In this document: in pieces, positions 20,744-30,478 of the stretch | Numbering within the stretch: position 1 is the first letter of the stretch | Layout: each line of letters starts with the position of its first letter | Origin: Kazachstania africana CBS 2517 | Lineage: Eukaryota; Ascomycota; Saccharomycetes; Saccharomycetales; Saccharomycetaceae | Direction: 5' to 3' | Assembly (NCBI RefSeq): GCF_000304475.1 | Contig: NC_018949.1 | Location: forward strand, 310,001-374,000 | Length of the DNA: 64,000 nt | Program-made: the position numbers and the translations under genes | The notes under the pieces: generated by a model | Databases searched by the model: none | The model's input: only the letters and a program-made list of their open reading frames with translations | Told to the model about the DNA's origin: nothing

Positions 20744-22129
20744 ATGGTGAAATATGGCGATATTGACTTGGATCAGTACTCTGTGGAGGACCGATTAGGA
20801 CTGATCAATTCGATTATATCGATTTTATCAACCTCTGAAGAAGATCCGTTTGTTTCAAAATTATACTCAAATAGAAAGACAGTAAGTTCCGAAGTGCAGG
20901 CTTATGCTAAAATATCGGGGAAAGAGTGGACATTTTACGTGAAATCGTTACAGGTTACTCTGGGAAGAAACACTGACACTTTCAATTTAATGAATAATGT
21001 ATTGAATGACCAAGCGACTCAGCCAGATCATTTGAACCCCATAGCTACTGGACTGATCGATATTGATCTTGGGCCCGCAAAAATTGTCTCCAGAAAACAT
21101 GCGACCATCACTTTTAATAGAGTCACAGGATTTTGGCAATTACTCGTCCCTGGACGTAACGGTGCTAAGATAAATTTTAAGAGAGTAAAAGCTGGTAAGA
21201 ATGCAGAACCAGTGGATTTGAAGTCTGGTGATATTATAGATGTTGGCGGTGTGCAGATGATGTTCATATTACCAGATCAGGAGCCAGTAGTGCCCTATGA
21301 AGTCATAACTACCTTAATACCCAAATTAGTTACCATGTACGGCCTCAGTGGTAATAACAATAAATTATTATGTGCTATAATAAACAATTCAGAATATGTC
21401 AAGAAACAGAAACAATTAGGATACATCACCTTCCATCTGCAGGAAAATGGTTCCACTGGACCCATGAAAAATGAAGATGGCAATAATAATGAGGGACCTG
21501 ATGAATCCATTTTCAATAATGCTATCCAAAGTCCCTCTGGACCACTTACTCAAACCCTTTCAGTATTTCCTCCTCCGACGGCGACAATGTCGCATAATAA
21601 TTCCAATATGGCGTCCAATATAATGAGCAACCCAATATCGTCAAATAAGTTTAAAATCAGCAATAGTAAGAGTGGGAAACCAAGTGCGTCATATGCAACA
21701 TTGATCACGCAAGCTATACTATCATCACCTGAAGGAATCATTTCACTATCAGATATATATAAATTCATTGAAAATACCCACGAATATTATAAGACGACAA
21801 ATATCGGTTGGCAAAATTCAGTTAGACATAATTTATCATTGAATCCTGCGTTTGAAAAAGTTCCAAGGAAGCCACACGAGTCTGGAAAAGGGATGAAATG
21901 GAGAATTAATGAATCATTTAAAACAGATTTCTTAAAAAGATGGTCAAGTGGTAAAATCTCCAAATTAAAGAAAAATGCATCTGTCGATAGACAATTATTC
22001 TTACATATGTCAAAATTCAACGAACTTCCAGGTGAAAAACCTTTACAAGAAGAAAACGTACCGAAAAAAGTACATACTCAGATAATGACTTCAGGGCAAG
22101 ATGAAAATGGGAGTGCATACGGCATTTGA
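20744..22129 (+). CDS. FKH1: Forkhead transcription factor Fkh1
   Basis: The 461-residue protein has an FHA phosphothreonine-binding domain at about 56-155 (LGRN near 72, SRKHATITF) and a forkhead DNA-binding domain at about 311-405 (SYATLITQAILSSPEG, IGWQNSVRHNLSLNPAFEKV, WRINESF). The short C-terminal tail and total length fit S. cerevisiae Fkh1 (484 residues) rather than Fkh2 (862). The position between ASG1 and CSM2 also matches FKH1. Fkh1 activates the CLB2 cluster, times early replication origins and directs mating-type donor preference through its FHA domain. It is transcribed divergently from ASG1, and CSM2 follows on the same strand about 220 bases later. Confidence 0.96.
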   Translation: MVKYGDIDLDQYSVEDRLGLINSIISILSTSEEDPFVSKLYSNRKTVSSEVQAYAKISGKEWTFYVKSLQVTLGRNTDTFNLMNNVLNDQATQPDHLNPIATGLIDIDLGPAKIVSRKHATITFNRVTGFWQLLVPGRNGAKINFKRVKAGKNAEPVDLKSGDIIDVGGVQMMFILPDQEPVVPYEVITTLIPKLVTMYGLSGNNNKLLCAIINNSEYVKKQKQLGYITFHLQENGSTGPMKNEDGNNNEGPDESIFNNAIQSPSGPLTQTLSVFPPPTATMSHNNSNMASNIMSNPISSNKFKISNSKSGKPSASYATLITQAILSSPEGIISLSDIYKFIENTHEYYKTTNIGWQNSVRHNLSLNPAFEKVPRKPHESGKGMKWRINESFKTDFLKRWSSGKISKLKKNASVDRQLFLHMSKFNELPGEKPLQEENVPKKVHTQIMTSGQDENGSAYGI

Positions 22130-22350
22130 AGTCAGTTTGCTAGTTCTATTGACGAGAGAATGTTTGAGAGAGCCTAATAATGATACAAGATATAGAGTTT
22201 AATGATAACGAGTTACATAGGGTTCATGTGTATAGTTGTAGAATTATTATTTATGTAAGAACTTAGAAAAAAAAAATGTAATGTTAGCGTATGTATATGA
22301 TAATGGAAAAAGATTCAATTTGATACTTCTTGATAGGGATTGGGTCAGAT

Positions 22351-22875
22351 ATGAACCTCAATGGTTTAAAAAACGTAACAATATGGACGACCTTCAAAAA
22401 TACCACTGTTAGTCAACTGATTTGCGATTTTCTGAAAGAAGAAAATACGATTTTACATTACATCGATGCTGTAAATTCATTCCCACTGATGGAATTTCAA
22501 AACTTGGTTCCAGCAAATGAGGATAATAAAAGAGTGTACGATAATATAATTATCACAACGAGTTTAAACATGCAAGAATTATATAATATTGTCAAGAAAA
22601 TAATTGAAAATACTGAAAAGATACGATTGATAGTTATTAATGGTCTCGATATCATGTTCAGGAACAGTTCATTTAATGATTCTTCACAAGCGCATGAGCT
22701 ACTGAAAATGGTCTTTCTTAGGGTACGAGGATCATATTCTGGTGGTAAATTGAAGACGCTGGTACTGAATCGAACTGGTAGTGTACCAGTACCTAAGAGA
22801 AAGAAGCTCAAAACTGAATCGTCCAATGGAATATACGAGTTTACGTCTAAGTACTATGCAGATATTGAATTATAG
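22351..22875 (+). CDS. CSM2: Shu complex subunit Csm2 (Rad51-paralogue-like)
   Basis: The 174-residue frame starts at ATG 22351 (MNLNGLKNVTIWTTF); longer readings would need a TTG start. It is weakly conserved but matches Csm2 at several points: YIDAVNSFPLMEFQNLVPAN near the N-terminus, VINGLDIMFRNSSFNDSSQA in the middle and KYYAD near the end. S. cerevisiae Csm2 is about 213 residues, so this one is short. Csm2 with Psy3, Shu1 and Shu2 promotes Rad51 filament formation in error-free repair. Position between FKH1 and FLX1 supports the call; S. cerevisiae has RPL16A after CSM2, absent here. The last six bases overlap the end of FLX1 on the other strand. Confidence 0.87.
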   Translation: MNLNGLKNVTIWTTFKNTTVSQLICDFLKEENTILHYIDAVNSFPLMEFQNLVPANEDNKRVYDNIIITTSLNMQELYNIVKKIIENTEKIRLIVINGLDIMFRNSSFNDSSQAHELLKMVFLRVRGSYSGGKLKTLVLNRTGSVPVPKRKKLKTESSNGIYEFTSKYYADIEL

Positions 22876-23742
22876 AATATATTTAAAGTTCTCATACAGA
22901 CAGAAAGTTAAACAAGTTGTTGGAATAGCCTTGAATAAGTTTGTTGCTAATCCACTATACAAACCATGCAAACCATTTAAATTGTAAATTTGTGCCATTA
23001 ATTTCATCGAAGAATGAAAATTCCTTCCCTGCGGACTCTGTAAGTTCGATTTAATCACTTGTAATGGGTAAACAATTGATACAGACACCATTTTACTACA
23101 GGAAGATGTCAATATTATTTGATAGTTCTTGAAATCATTCTCCAAACCATATTTCTTCTTGATTGTATCATAAACCATGAAATATATACCACCTTGTGAC
23201 ACACTCAACAGTGAAGGTAGTAACCCTTTTGAGAAAGACTTATAACTTTCATTTTTAATGATAGATTTCACAGAACTTAAGATAGTACGATTCGAGATGG
23301 CCTGCGATCTATTAGTGGCCATCATTCTAGTCTTTATCACCCATATTGGGTTCGTTAACAACGAAGTGATTAGACCACTCATGGTACCAGAAGTTAAATA
23401 AATTAAAGAGTCATTATTGAAATTAGTATTTTGCTTCAAAAAATCTTTTGAGAATCTATAAAACCCAAAATAGAGCCCCCATGCTACAGAATTACCAATT
23501 AGATTTATGCCAAGTCCTCTATATAATGCACTGATCCCCTTGTTATCTTTAAACAAGCTCCTCAGCACGTAACGATAGGTGTTCAGTCTAGGAGTTGGTT
23601 TCTGTACAGGCAATAATTGTAATCTTAATTTGACTAGATCGAGTGGATGCACGACAAAAGAAGTAATAAAAGCGGATGAAATACCAGATATCACCTCCTT
23701 CTCCAGAGGTACTAACTGCCTAGATCCATGTCTGTTCTCCAT
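22870..23742 (-). CDS. FLX1: Mitochondrial FAD/flavin carrier Flx1
   Basis: The 290-residue protein is a three-repeat mitochondrial carrier of the inner membrane. Each repeat shows the signature: HPLDLVKLRLQL near residue 38, NPIWVIKTRMM near 131 and YPLQVIKSNLQ near 225. The PIWVIKTR form in the second repeat is typical of the Flx1/folate/pyrimidine carrier branch. Flx1 supports FAD balance between mitochondria and cytosol and so the flavin enzymes, including succinate dehydrogenase. Its order and orientation match YIL134W next to CSM2. Its stop codon TAA (complement of 22870-22872) lies inside the end of CSM2, so the two convergent coding regions overlap. S. cerevisiae Flx1 is about 311 residues, so this one is slightly short. 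Confidence 0.93.
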   Translation of the reverse strand: MENRHGSRQLVPLEKEVISGISSAFITSFVVHPLDLVKLRLQLLPVQKPTPRLNTYRYVLRSLFKDNKGISALYRGLGINLIGNSVAWGLYFGFYRFSKDFLKQNTNFNNDSLIYLTSGTMSGLITSLLTNPIWVIKTRMMATNRSQAISNRTILSSVKSIIKNESYKSFSKGLLPSLLSVSQGGIYFMVYDTIKKKYGLENDFKNYQIILTSSCSKMVSVSIVYPLQVIKSNLQSPQGRNFHSSMKLMAQIYNLNGLHGLYSGLATNLFKAIPTTCLTFCLYENFKYIL

Positions 23743-24445
23743 TGAGGAATATTACTTGTCTAGAAGCTTACAAAAATGAGTGGTATTTATTTTACAAGAA
23801 AGTTATTTAATCAAGAAATTTTTCATATCAGAATAAATTGTTAAAATTGGTTTCCTTGGGAATAGTACTTAAACTACCCCATTCAATACGATAACGCAGT
23901 ATAATATTATTCATCATGTTGATATTTTTGTCAATTACAAGTAATAAATCGATAAATTTAGATATGTATCAGCTATGAGATTTAGCTTTCTTGGATCATT
24001 TAGCAATCCAGCAAGCAACCCATGCTTAGATAAGAAAATTTTTGCATCTAACTTCTCATTTTATTACTATTGAATAGCCTTATTCAATAATCTTGAGCTT
24101 GATGATACCATTCTAAATGGAAAGGAATGGATATCAACTCATCGATTTTTGGAAAAATAATTGGGCCTTTTTATATTCAAGAAAAAAAATTTCCAGCTCA
24201 TCGAGAAAGTAGAAAAGGTGCCAATTTGGCTGCTGGAATGAGCTTGGTGAAGAGAACTCTATCTATCGTGAGAAGTGTAGTGTTGAGGTAATGCTGTATA
24301 ATTGTGGTTTATGGTTCTTCCAAGAGCGAGTCTAATGAACTGGCCCAGTGGGGGCCACCTGCCAATGAGAAGCCCTAACTTTTTTTTGGCAGCTGTTTGC
24401 AGCAAACAAATATTATGTTTAAAACGTATATTATATAACCCGTAC
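23743..24445. other. Intergenic: FLX1 upstream region and OM45 3' flank
   Basis: About 700 AT-rich bases. VHS2 lies near here in S. cerevisiae (YIL135C) but no trace is visible. A 17-codon open frame at 24238-24291 looks like a basic amphipathic leader but does not continue in any frame. No repeats or RNA genes were recognised. Confidence 0.6.
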
Positions 24446-25348
24446 TTACTTGTTATCCTTTGAGTAATCTCTGAGTTGGCCCAGTTTGTCGTTCACAGCT
24501 CCATGGGCTGAGTCCAGGACTTCCTGTGTCTTTCTGGCTGTCTTGTCGGTGTTATGCCAGAAGGATTTCTGGGCCTCGTTGTTCCATTCTTCAAAATTTC
24601 TCTTAGCATCGTGATACTCGTTGCTTGCATTCTCATAGGCTTTATCCTTCTTGCTCAATCCAAAATTCCACCAGTGTCTGGCCTCCTCCTTTTTTTCGTC
24701 TTTGTATTTGTTCAAGTTATTTAATGCACTGTCCACATTTTCTTTGGCTCTGTTTCTTGAATGCAATATCTGCCATTTGACATCTTCATATTCGTCATTG
24801 GCAAACTGTGCAGCATTTTCACCCCAGCCTTCGAGTCCACGTACGGTACCCTTAGCAATAGATTCCTCCTGCTCAGGACCATCGAATGAAAACCATCCTT
24901 TATTTCTTATCTTCTTTATTTCATCCAATGTTCGTTGTGGTCTCGATGGCTCTCCAGGCCTAAATAGATCCTTTTCATGAGAGAGTTCTCTGCCAAATTC
25001 CTGCGCATTCTCCCCCCATCCATAAACACTTTGCTCCGCTACCTTGTCTATGTTATTAGCTTCTGGAATCTTCTTATTCCACCAATGCAATATTTCCCTC
25101 TTCTTGTCTTTGGCTTCATCCTGGATTTCACCAGTTTTCTCCTCTACATGTCTGGCTATGGGCTTATATTGGAACGTCACTGTATTGAATAAGATCTTCG
25201 TATCGCTAGCCACACCAGAAACTATCAGGTTCAGCCAATTTTTCCTGTATCTAGTATCTTTCTCAAAAGTTGAAGGTCTATATAAGAATGAATAAAGTGA
25301 TGATACTGCAACAGCAGTCAAAGTAGACTCAAATAATTGTAAAGGCAT
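24446..25348 (-). CDS. OM45: Mitochondrial outer membrane protein Om45
   Basis: The 300-residue protein has one hydrophobic segment near its N-terminus (about 8-25, LTAVAVSSLYSFLY), fitting Om45's anchor. The rest is highly charged and helical. Clear family blocks are SVYGWGENAQEFGRE, LDEIKKIRNKGWFSF and VRGLEGWGENAAQFANDEYE, which line up with S. cerevisiae Om45. It is an abundant outer-membrane protein facing the intermembrane space, in a complex with porin Por1 and Om14; no catalytic motif is present. S. cerevisiae Om45 has 393 residues, so the N-terminal third is shorter here. Synteny with FLX1 and TMA108 (YIL136W) supports the call. Confidence 0.9.
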   Translation of the reverse strand: MPLQLFESTLTAVAVSSLYSFLYRPSTFEKDTRYRKNWLNLIVSGVASDTKILFNTVTFQYKPIARHVEEKTGEIQDEAKDKKREILHWWNKKIPEANNIDKVAEQSVYGWGENAQEFGRELSHEKDLFRPGEPSRPQRTLDEIKKIRNKGWFSFDGPEQEESIAKGTVRGLEGWGENAAQFANDEYEDVKWQILHSRNRAKENVDSALNNLNKYKDEKKEEARHWWNFGLSKKDKAYENASNEYHDAKRNFEEWNNEAQKSFWHNTDKTARKTQEVLDSAHGAVNDKLGQLRDYSKDNK

Positions 25349-26122
25349 GCTGTGTTTCTCCTATATTTGTTCCCATTTCAATGACAGATGTTATACACTA
25401 CGTAAGACCTTTACTAACCAACGTTTATATACAAGGCTCTGCGAATATCAGCTAGTCCTTTAAAGGGTACTTGGGTTTTACATGATGTGTTATGGTAAAG
25501 ACCATAACACCGCATCACTAATGGCTTATTTGGAGTCCATTCAGCGAATGCGATGAGCTGAATGGGAATGAGTAGCTTCAATTGGACAGTATGGCATGCG
25601 TTTGTAGCTACGACAGATACATCGATGAATGCCCTAGCAGACTGGTGCGGTGTATTGGCTGCTGAAGCTGTCTAGTATCTGAAGTTTCTTGTCTTTGTAG
25701 GCTTATCGCATTTCCACGCTAGCGAAGTGAATAGCAGTCACATCATAATGGGTAAACTGTATCTTGGTATGGGATATTATTCACAAGGTCAGGCTACAGA
25801 AGGTTTATACGGCAAAAATCGATAGCTAGTCACTTATTGAACAGTCATCGAATCCTGCCCAGAGAGTCTATTACATACGAATATATGTATGGATTGGTCT
25901 TCCCATCTAAATCTCCATGTTAATTGGCATGCCCACGGAAGAGGCTTGGCAATACTCCATACTTCTATTAGTGGGACTCACTCCGCAATAAGCTGTCATA
26001 TTGGTTTTGACTCGACCTGTTAATGGACTTTTTCAAGTGGGAAGTTTCTGCAACTTTGGAAAAAAAGATATATAGTCATCGAGCAATAATTCTAGTAATA
26101 GTCCCGATAGAAGCACCCAACA
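25349..26122. other. Intergenic: divergent OM45-TMA108 promoter region
   Basis: The 774-base region has no open frame of note. It holds one exact PAC motif, GCGATGAGCT at 25550-25559, about 200 bases upstream of OM45 and 560 bases upstream of TMA108, with no RRPE element close by. Nothing else was recognised. Confidence 0.6.
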
Positions 26123-28831
26123 ATGCTGTTATTAGCTTTGGATAATCCAGGTAAACCAGTCAACTATAAATTAGAACTGGACATCGATCCAGAAAGTTCC
26201 GATTTCAGTGGGTCTGTCGATATAACTTTCCACATCGAGAAAGGCACCATTTTTAATGAAGTAAAACTGCATGCAGGTGATTTATCCATCGTTAGTGCCT
26301 CTATTACCAATGAGAATAGCACTTACGAAGCTAAATTAGATGTTTCCTACGATACCACCCAACAATTGGCAATTTTCAGAAACCATGGTGGTAATACTCT
26401 CTCACTAACAGAATGTCAGATTTATCGTTTGAAGCTAGGTTACACAGGTAAGATTAACGATATTGCCTCTCCTGGAGATAAAACAGTGGGCGTTTTCAAG
26501 GCAAGACATCCCGATAATAAAGGTTATATTATTGCTACACATTGTCAACCATCTTTCGCAAGATTAATTTATCCATGTGTCGATGAGCCCTCTGTTAAGA
26601 CCACTTTCGAATTGTCCATTATATCATCAGCAACCATGAAGGCTGTCTCAGCTGCAAGTATTGACGTCATCGAAGATATAGGTAGTGGCAAAGTTAAGAC
26701 TATTTTCAGAAAGACTCCCCTACTGACGACATCATTATTCGGGTTTACACTTGGTGCATTTGACACCATAAAGATTGAAATACCAATTACTCAAATTGTC
26801 GAAGGTAATGAGGAACAGCAATTCTTCCCAGTAATCATGAATTCTCCGATGAATGTCAGTCTTACTTCTTTTGCCATTGAAACGGTCAAAACTTACCTAC
26901 CAATCTTGGTTAAATACTTCAATAATTTCATTCCTTATTTGGAAAAATTGGATTTTGTTCTTTTACCTTACTTAAATGACATGGTCATGGAAAATTTTGG
27001 TATGATCACAGCACATATGAATTTACTTCTATTAGCTGATGATAAGAATGTAGCTTTAAAAAAACAAATGGTCCAAATTATTGTTCACGAATTAGTCCAT
27101 CAATGGGTTGGTAATTTCATCTCATTTGATTCGTGGGAGTCTCTTTCATTCAATGAATCATTTGCCACATGGCTATCTTACTATTTAATTTCAGAAAATG
27201 AGGAAGACTATTTCACTTCAAATGACTATGTTTATGGCGAAATTCAGCCTGCTATGGTTCACGATTCAGGTTTAAATTCACAGAGTATTCGTGACAGCTA
27301 TTATTCAATTATGAAGCAACTTGATGGGAAGGGATCTGGTACAACCCGTGAACTTTTCAATCCTTACTCTTATTTCAAAGGCGTATCTGTATTAAGATCG
27401 TTACAATTGACCACTGGAGAAAGTTTACTTCAAAAGGCCCTGGCTCATCTTTTTACGACTGAAAACATTCCAAGATTTCACAATATGAGTATAAAGCCTA
27501 TTGATATTTTTAATGAAGTTGGTGCTATGCTAAAATCTGAAAATATTGCTAATTATTTCAGTTCTTGGAATAGATTACCAGGGCTACCAATTCTCTCTGT
27601 TACCGCCACGGAAGATGAAAAGACTAAATTGGTTCAACATAGATTCTTCTCAAAAGAGTGTGGTGAAGTCAACGAAACCGATTTCGAAGACGTCCCATAC
27701 CATATTCCATTGTTTACTTTATTACCAGATGGTAAAAACGATACAAAACATGTTTTATTGACAGATAGGTCATTAAAACTTGATTATAGGATTTTACTTT
27801 GTAACAACGATGCACAAGGTTACTATTACGTTTCGTATGAATCAGATTCTTTGTATGCTGGAATTTGTCAAGGTTTACAAAACAAAACAATTTCTTCATT
27901 TAATCTATCCAAAATTGTCGAAGACTTGTCTAACTTCATTGGTAATTTAAATCACCAACTACCAATCCATTTCACTGGATTCTTCAAGATATTGAATAGT
28001 TTCATTTCGTCTTTCGAATCAATTGACGAAATGGTGAAATCAAATTATAGTATACCATTTTTGAAATGTCTAGCTGTTTTAGAAACGCTGGAAGTGGCAG
28101 TTTACAAATCTAAGAGGACAGAGTTACGTGACCAAATCCATAAATTTGGTACTAAGATGTTTAAGAGTTTTATTATCAACAAAATCGATCTTAGGGAGGT
28201 ACCATCCGACCAGACAACGATTGTATCCAAGATTATTAGATTAACACGTAAGAATCAAAAGACTATCAACATATGTGAACCAATTTACAAGAGCTTATTG
28301 AAAAATGTCTCTTCAACGAATAAGTTTCCCGTTGATCTTTTGGAATCCGTGCTAATTGTGATGACCACCACACAAGTTAAGACTGTCAAACAATGGAAGG
28401 AACACATGCGCCTTTTGAAAGATTCACATTCCATGAAAGCAGCTTTCTTCAGCAGTCTAGGCTACGTCTCGACAGAAGAACTAGTGACCAAGTTGTTGAA
28501 TTTCATCGATTCCGATATCAAGGACGTCAACGACGTGACCTTGTCGCTAATTTCCCTCTGCCATTACAACGAGACCCGGAACGTGAACAACTTGATCTGG
28601 AAGTGGTTTACGTCAAGTTACAAGCAATGGGCCAACAAATTGCACGATGCACAGTCATTCTCGCAGATTTTTACCATTGTGCTTTCGGCGTTCATAAACG
28701 ATGCAAAATGGTCCAGCGAAGTGGCAGAACAGTTTAAGGACATCACTGCAGTGGATATCACCACTCTGCTGGACTCCTGGACCCTCGAACAGCAAGCTGG
28801 TGCCACAATTCTCAACCAAATCGCCTTCTAA
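26123..28831 (+). CDS. TMA108: Ribosome-associated M1-family metallopeptidase-like protein Tma108
   Basis: The 902-residue protein is an M1 aminopeptidase homologue. The zinc motif HExxH-x18-E is intact (His322, Glu323, His326, Glu345; HELVHQWVG and FNESF). The exopeptidase GxMEN motif reads MVMEN at about 287-291, so the first glycine is replaced. N-terminal beta-domain, catalytic domain and a helical C-terminal domain follow the M1 order. In S. cerevisiae Tma108 binds ribosomes translating particular mRNAs, recognising nascent chain N-termini without known peptidase activity. Position between OM45 and TPM2 (YIL137C) and the altered GxMEN separate it from Ape2 and Aap1. The S. cerevisiae protein has about 946 residues. 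Confidence 0.92.
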   Translation: MLLLALDNPGKPVNYKLELDIDPESSDFSGSVDITFHIEKGTIFNEVKLHAGDLSIVSASITNENSTYEAKLDVSYDTTQQLAIFRNHGGNTLSLTECQIYRLKLGYTGKINDIASPGDKTVGVFKARHPDNKGYIIATHCQPSFARLIYPCVDEPSVKTTFELSIISSATMKAVSAASIDVIEDIGSGKVKTIFRKTPLLTTSLFGFTLGAFDTIKIEIPITQIVEGNEEQQFFPVIMNSPMNVSLTSFAIETVKTYLPILVKYFNNFIPYLEKLDFVLLPYLNDMVMENFGMITAHMNLLLLADDKNVALKKQMVQIIVHELVHQWVGNFISFDSWESLSFNESFATWLSYYLISENEEDYFTSNDYVYGEIQPAMVHDSGLNSQSIRDSYYSIMKQLDGKGSGTTRELFNPYSYFKGVSVLRSLQLTTGESLLQKALAHLFTTENIPRFHNMSIKPIDIFNEVGAMLKSENIANYFSSWNRLPGLPILSVTATEDEKTKLVQHRFFSKECGEVNETDFEDVPYHIPLFTLLPDGKNDTKHVLLTDRSLKLDYRILLCNNDAQGYYYVSYESDSLYAGICQGLQNKTISSFNLSKIVEDLSNFIGNLNHQLPIHFTGFFKILNSFISSFESIDEMVKSNYSIPFLKCLAVLETLEVAVYKSKRTELRDQIHKFGTKMFKSFIINKIDLREVPSDQTTIVSKIIRLTRKNQKTINICEPIYKSLLKNVSSTNKFPVDLLESVLIVMTTTQVKTVKQWKEHMRLLKDSHSMKAAFFSSLGYVSTEELVTKLLNFIDSDIKDVNDVTLSLISLCHYNETRNVNNLIWKWFTSSYKQWANKLHDAQSFSQIFTIVLSAFINDAKWSSEVAEQFKDITAVDITTLLDSWTLEQQAGATILNQIAF

Positions 28832-29036
28832 TCGAGGCTTTTAAACTGTTTTCTCGATGTTTTTGCGGTCACATGATACGGGTTTCCGTTTCTCGAAATT
28901 TGCTGAGAGATCAAACCAAGAATTTATATAAACATGAAAAAAGAAGACACATCACATGGGATCTCCTTTCCACTTTGATTCATTTGTTAAATAGGCTGTA
29001 TAGAGAACTATATATATATAATTGATTAGTGCAAGA

Positions 29037-29522
29037 ATGGATAAGATCAAGGAAAAGTTACAAAACTTGAAGTTGGAAGCTGAAACATGGCAAGATAAGT
29101 ATGAAGAATTGAAAGATCAATATAAGGAATTGGAACAAGGTAACACTGAAAAGGAGAATCAGATCAAGTCATTAACTGTCAAGAACGAACAATTGGAAAC
29201 TGAGGTTGAGAATTTGGAATCTCAATTGGCTGAATCTAAGCAATTAGGTGAAGATTCTACCAATTTACAATCCACTAATGAAAATTTGAACAAGAAGAAT
29301 GAAACTTTAGAAAATGATTTGGAAGAAACTGATTCCAAATTAAAGGAAACAATTGAAAAGTTGAGAGATGCTGATTTAAGAGTCGAACAATTAGAAAAGA
29401 GATTGGTTGCCTTAGAAAATGAAAAGGATCAATTAGAAGAAAAGAACCAAGAATTAGAATCTCAATACTTACAAGCAAAGAACGAATTGGACGAAATCGC
29501 CAATTCTTTGGAAAATTTATAA
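29037..29522 (+). CDS. TPM2: Tropomyosin Tpm2
   Basis: The start is ATG 29037 (MDKIKEKLQNLKLEAETWQD); a reading from 29022 would begin with TTG. The 161-residue product is a continuous coiled coil with regular heptads and no proline, exactly the length of S. cerevisiae Tpm2. Tpm1 there has 199 residues owing to an internal duplication. It ends ELDEIANSLENL, a typical fungal tropomyosin C-terminus. Tropomyosin stabilises formin-made actin cables and guides myosin-V transport. It sits between TMA108 and REV7 as YIL138C does. TPM1 is the ohnologue in S. cerevisiae, so a second tropomyosin may be elsewhere in this genome. Confidence 0.96.
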   Translation: MDKIKEKLQNLKLEAETWQDKYEELKDQYKELEQGNTEKENQIKSLTVKNEQLETEVENLESQLAESKQLGEDSTNLQSTNENLNKKNETLENDLEETDSKLKETIEKLRDADLRVEQLEKRLVALENEKDQLEEKNQELESQYLQAKNELDEIANSLENL

Positions 29523-29686
29523 GCCAACGGACTTACCAGTCCAACACGTTTCGTTACTCTAAATTTTCCATATACGTTATTTCCTTTCTGCTCTTAGTTC
29601 TGATATCAATATTAGAAAAAGTAAATTACCATTCATAGAAGTATATATAAGACATGACTAAATAACTAAGATAAGCTTTGATTATA

Positions 29687-30394
29687 ATGAACAAGTGGAT
29701 AGCCAAGTGGTTCAAGATATATTTGAAAAGTTACATAAATCTCATCTTATACCATAGAAATGTGTACCCTGCGAATACTTTTACTTCCACCACGTTTCAA
29801 GCATTCAATTTACCTCAATTTGTTCCCATAAATAGAAATCCAAGCCTACAGTCGTACATTGAAGAGTTGATAGATGATCTCCTGAGTAAGCTCAGCCATA
29901 TATACCGCATCAACATATGTATTAATGATGCTGTTACGAACCTATGTCTGGAGAAATATGTCTTGGATTTTAGTGAATTTAAACATGTGGAGAATGATTC
30001 AATGCCAGCAGAAGGTGAAGTCTTCGATGAATTCAGATCTAGTTTAAACAGTTTGATCTCAAAATTGGAGAAATTACGACAGATTAAAGATGGCAGTGTG
30101 GTTTTCGAAATTGTGATCAATGCCATCGAATTAGAGCTGGGTCACTCAACTACCTCATTCACTACAGATAAGAAAGAAATGATGGCATTCGATAGAGAAA
30201 ATAATTGGACCAAATGTCAAGAAGATGAAAACCTACCAAAAGAAGACTACGAAGCAGGTAATTTTCAACCAAAGATAAAGATGACTTCTCTTGTAGGTTG
30301 CGATATTGGCCCTTTCATCGTACATAATTTCTACGAGACTTTAATATCAGGCAATGCTATTCTAAGCAGCATATATATGGATAATGATGAATAA
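29687..30394 (+). CDS. REV7: DNA polymerase zeta accessory subunit Rev7 (HORMA domain)
   Basis: The true start is ATG 29687 (MNKWIAKWFKIYLKSYINLI); upstream codons in frame begin with TTG. The 235-residue protein is a single HORMA domain. Matching blocks are ILYHRNVYP, FNLPQFVPINRNP, FDEFRSSLNSLI, INAIELELGH, NWTKCQEDENLP and KMTSLVGCDIGPFIVH. Rev7 bridges Rev3 and Rev1 in translesion synthesis. S. cerevisiae Rev7 is 245 residues. The neighbours TPM2 and AXL2 match YIL138C and YIL140W. It converges with AXL2, the stop codons being 84 bases apart. Confidence 0.95.
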   Translation: MNKWIAKWFKIYLKSYINLILYHRNVYPANTFTSTTFQAFNLPQFVPINRNPSLQSYIEELIDDLLSKLSHIYRINICINDAVTNLCLEKYVLDFSEFKHVENDSMPAEGEVFDEFRSSLNSLISKLEKLRQIKDGSVVFEIVINAIELELGHSTTSFTTDKKEMMAFDRENNWTKCQEDENLPKEDYEAGNFQPKIKMTSLVGCDIGPFIVHNFYETLISGNAILSSIYMDNDE

Positions 30395-30478
30395 GATCAT
30401 GTAGTTATATTTGCCTCTTTATAAATAAAATTGTCATTAAAAATTATGTAGTTGTACTTAGGTAAAGATTTATATACA

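Noticed and set aside
24238..24291. A 17-codon frame, MSLVKRTLSIVRSVVLR, resembling a mitochondrial leader.
   Set aside because: None of the three frames continues downstream as a protein and no splice signals are present.
25550..25559. Exact PAC box GCGATGAGCT as evidence of ribosome-biogenesis control of TMA108 or OM45.
   Set aside because: It is a single motif without an RRPE partner, 560 bases from TMA108 and 200 bases from OM45, which is not a biogenesis gene; chance is plausible.
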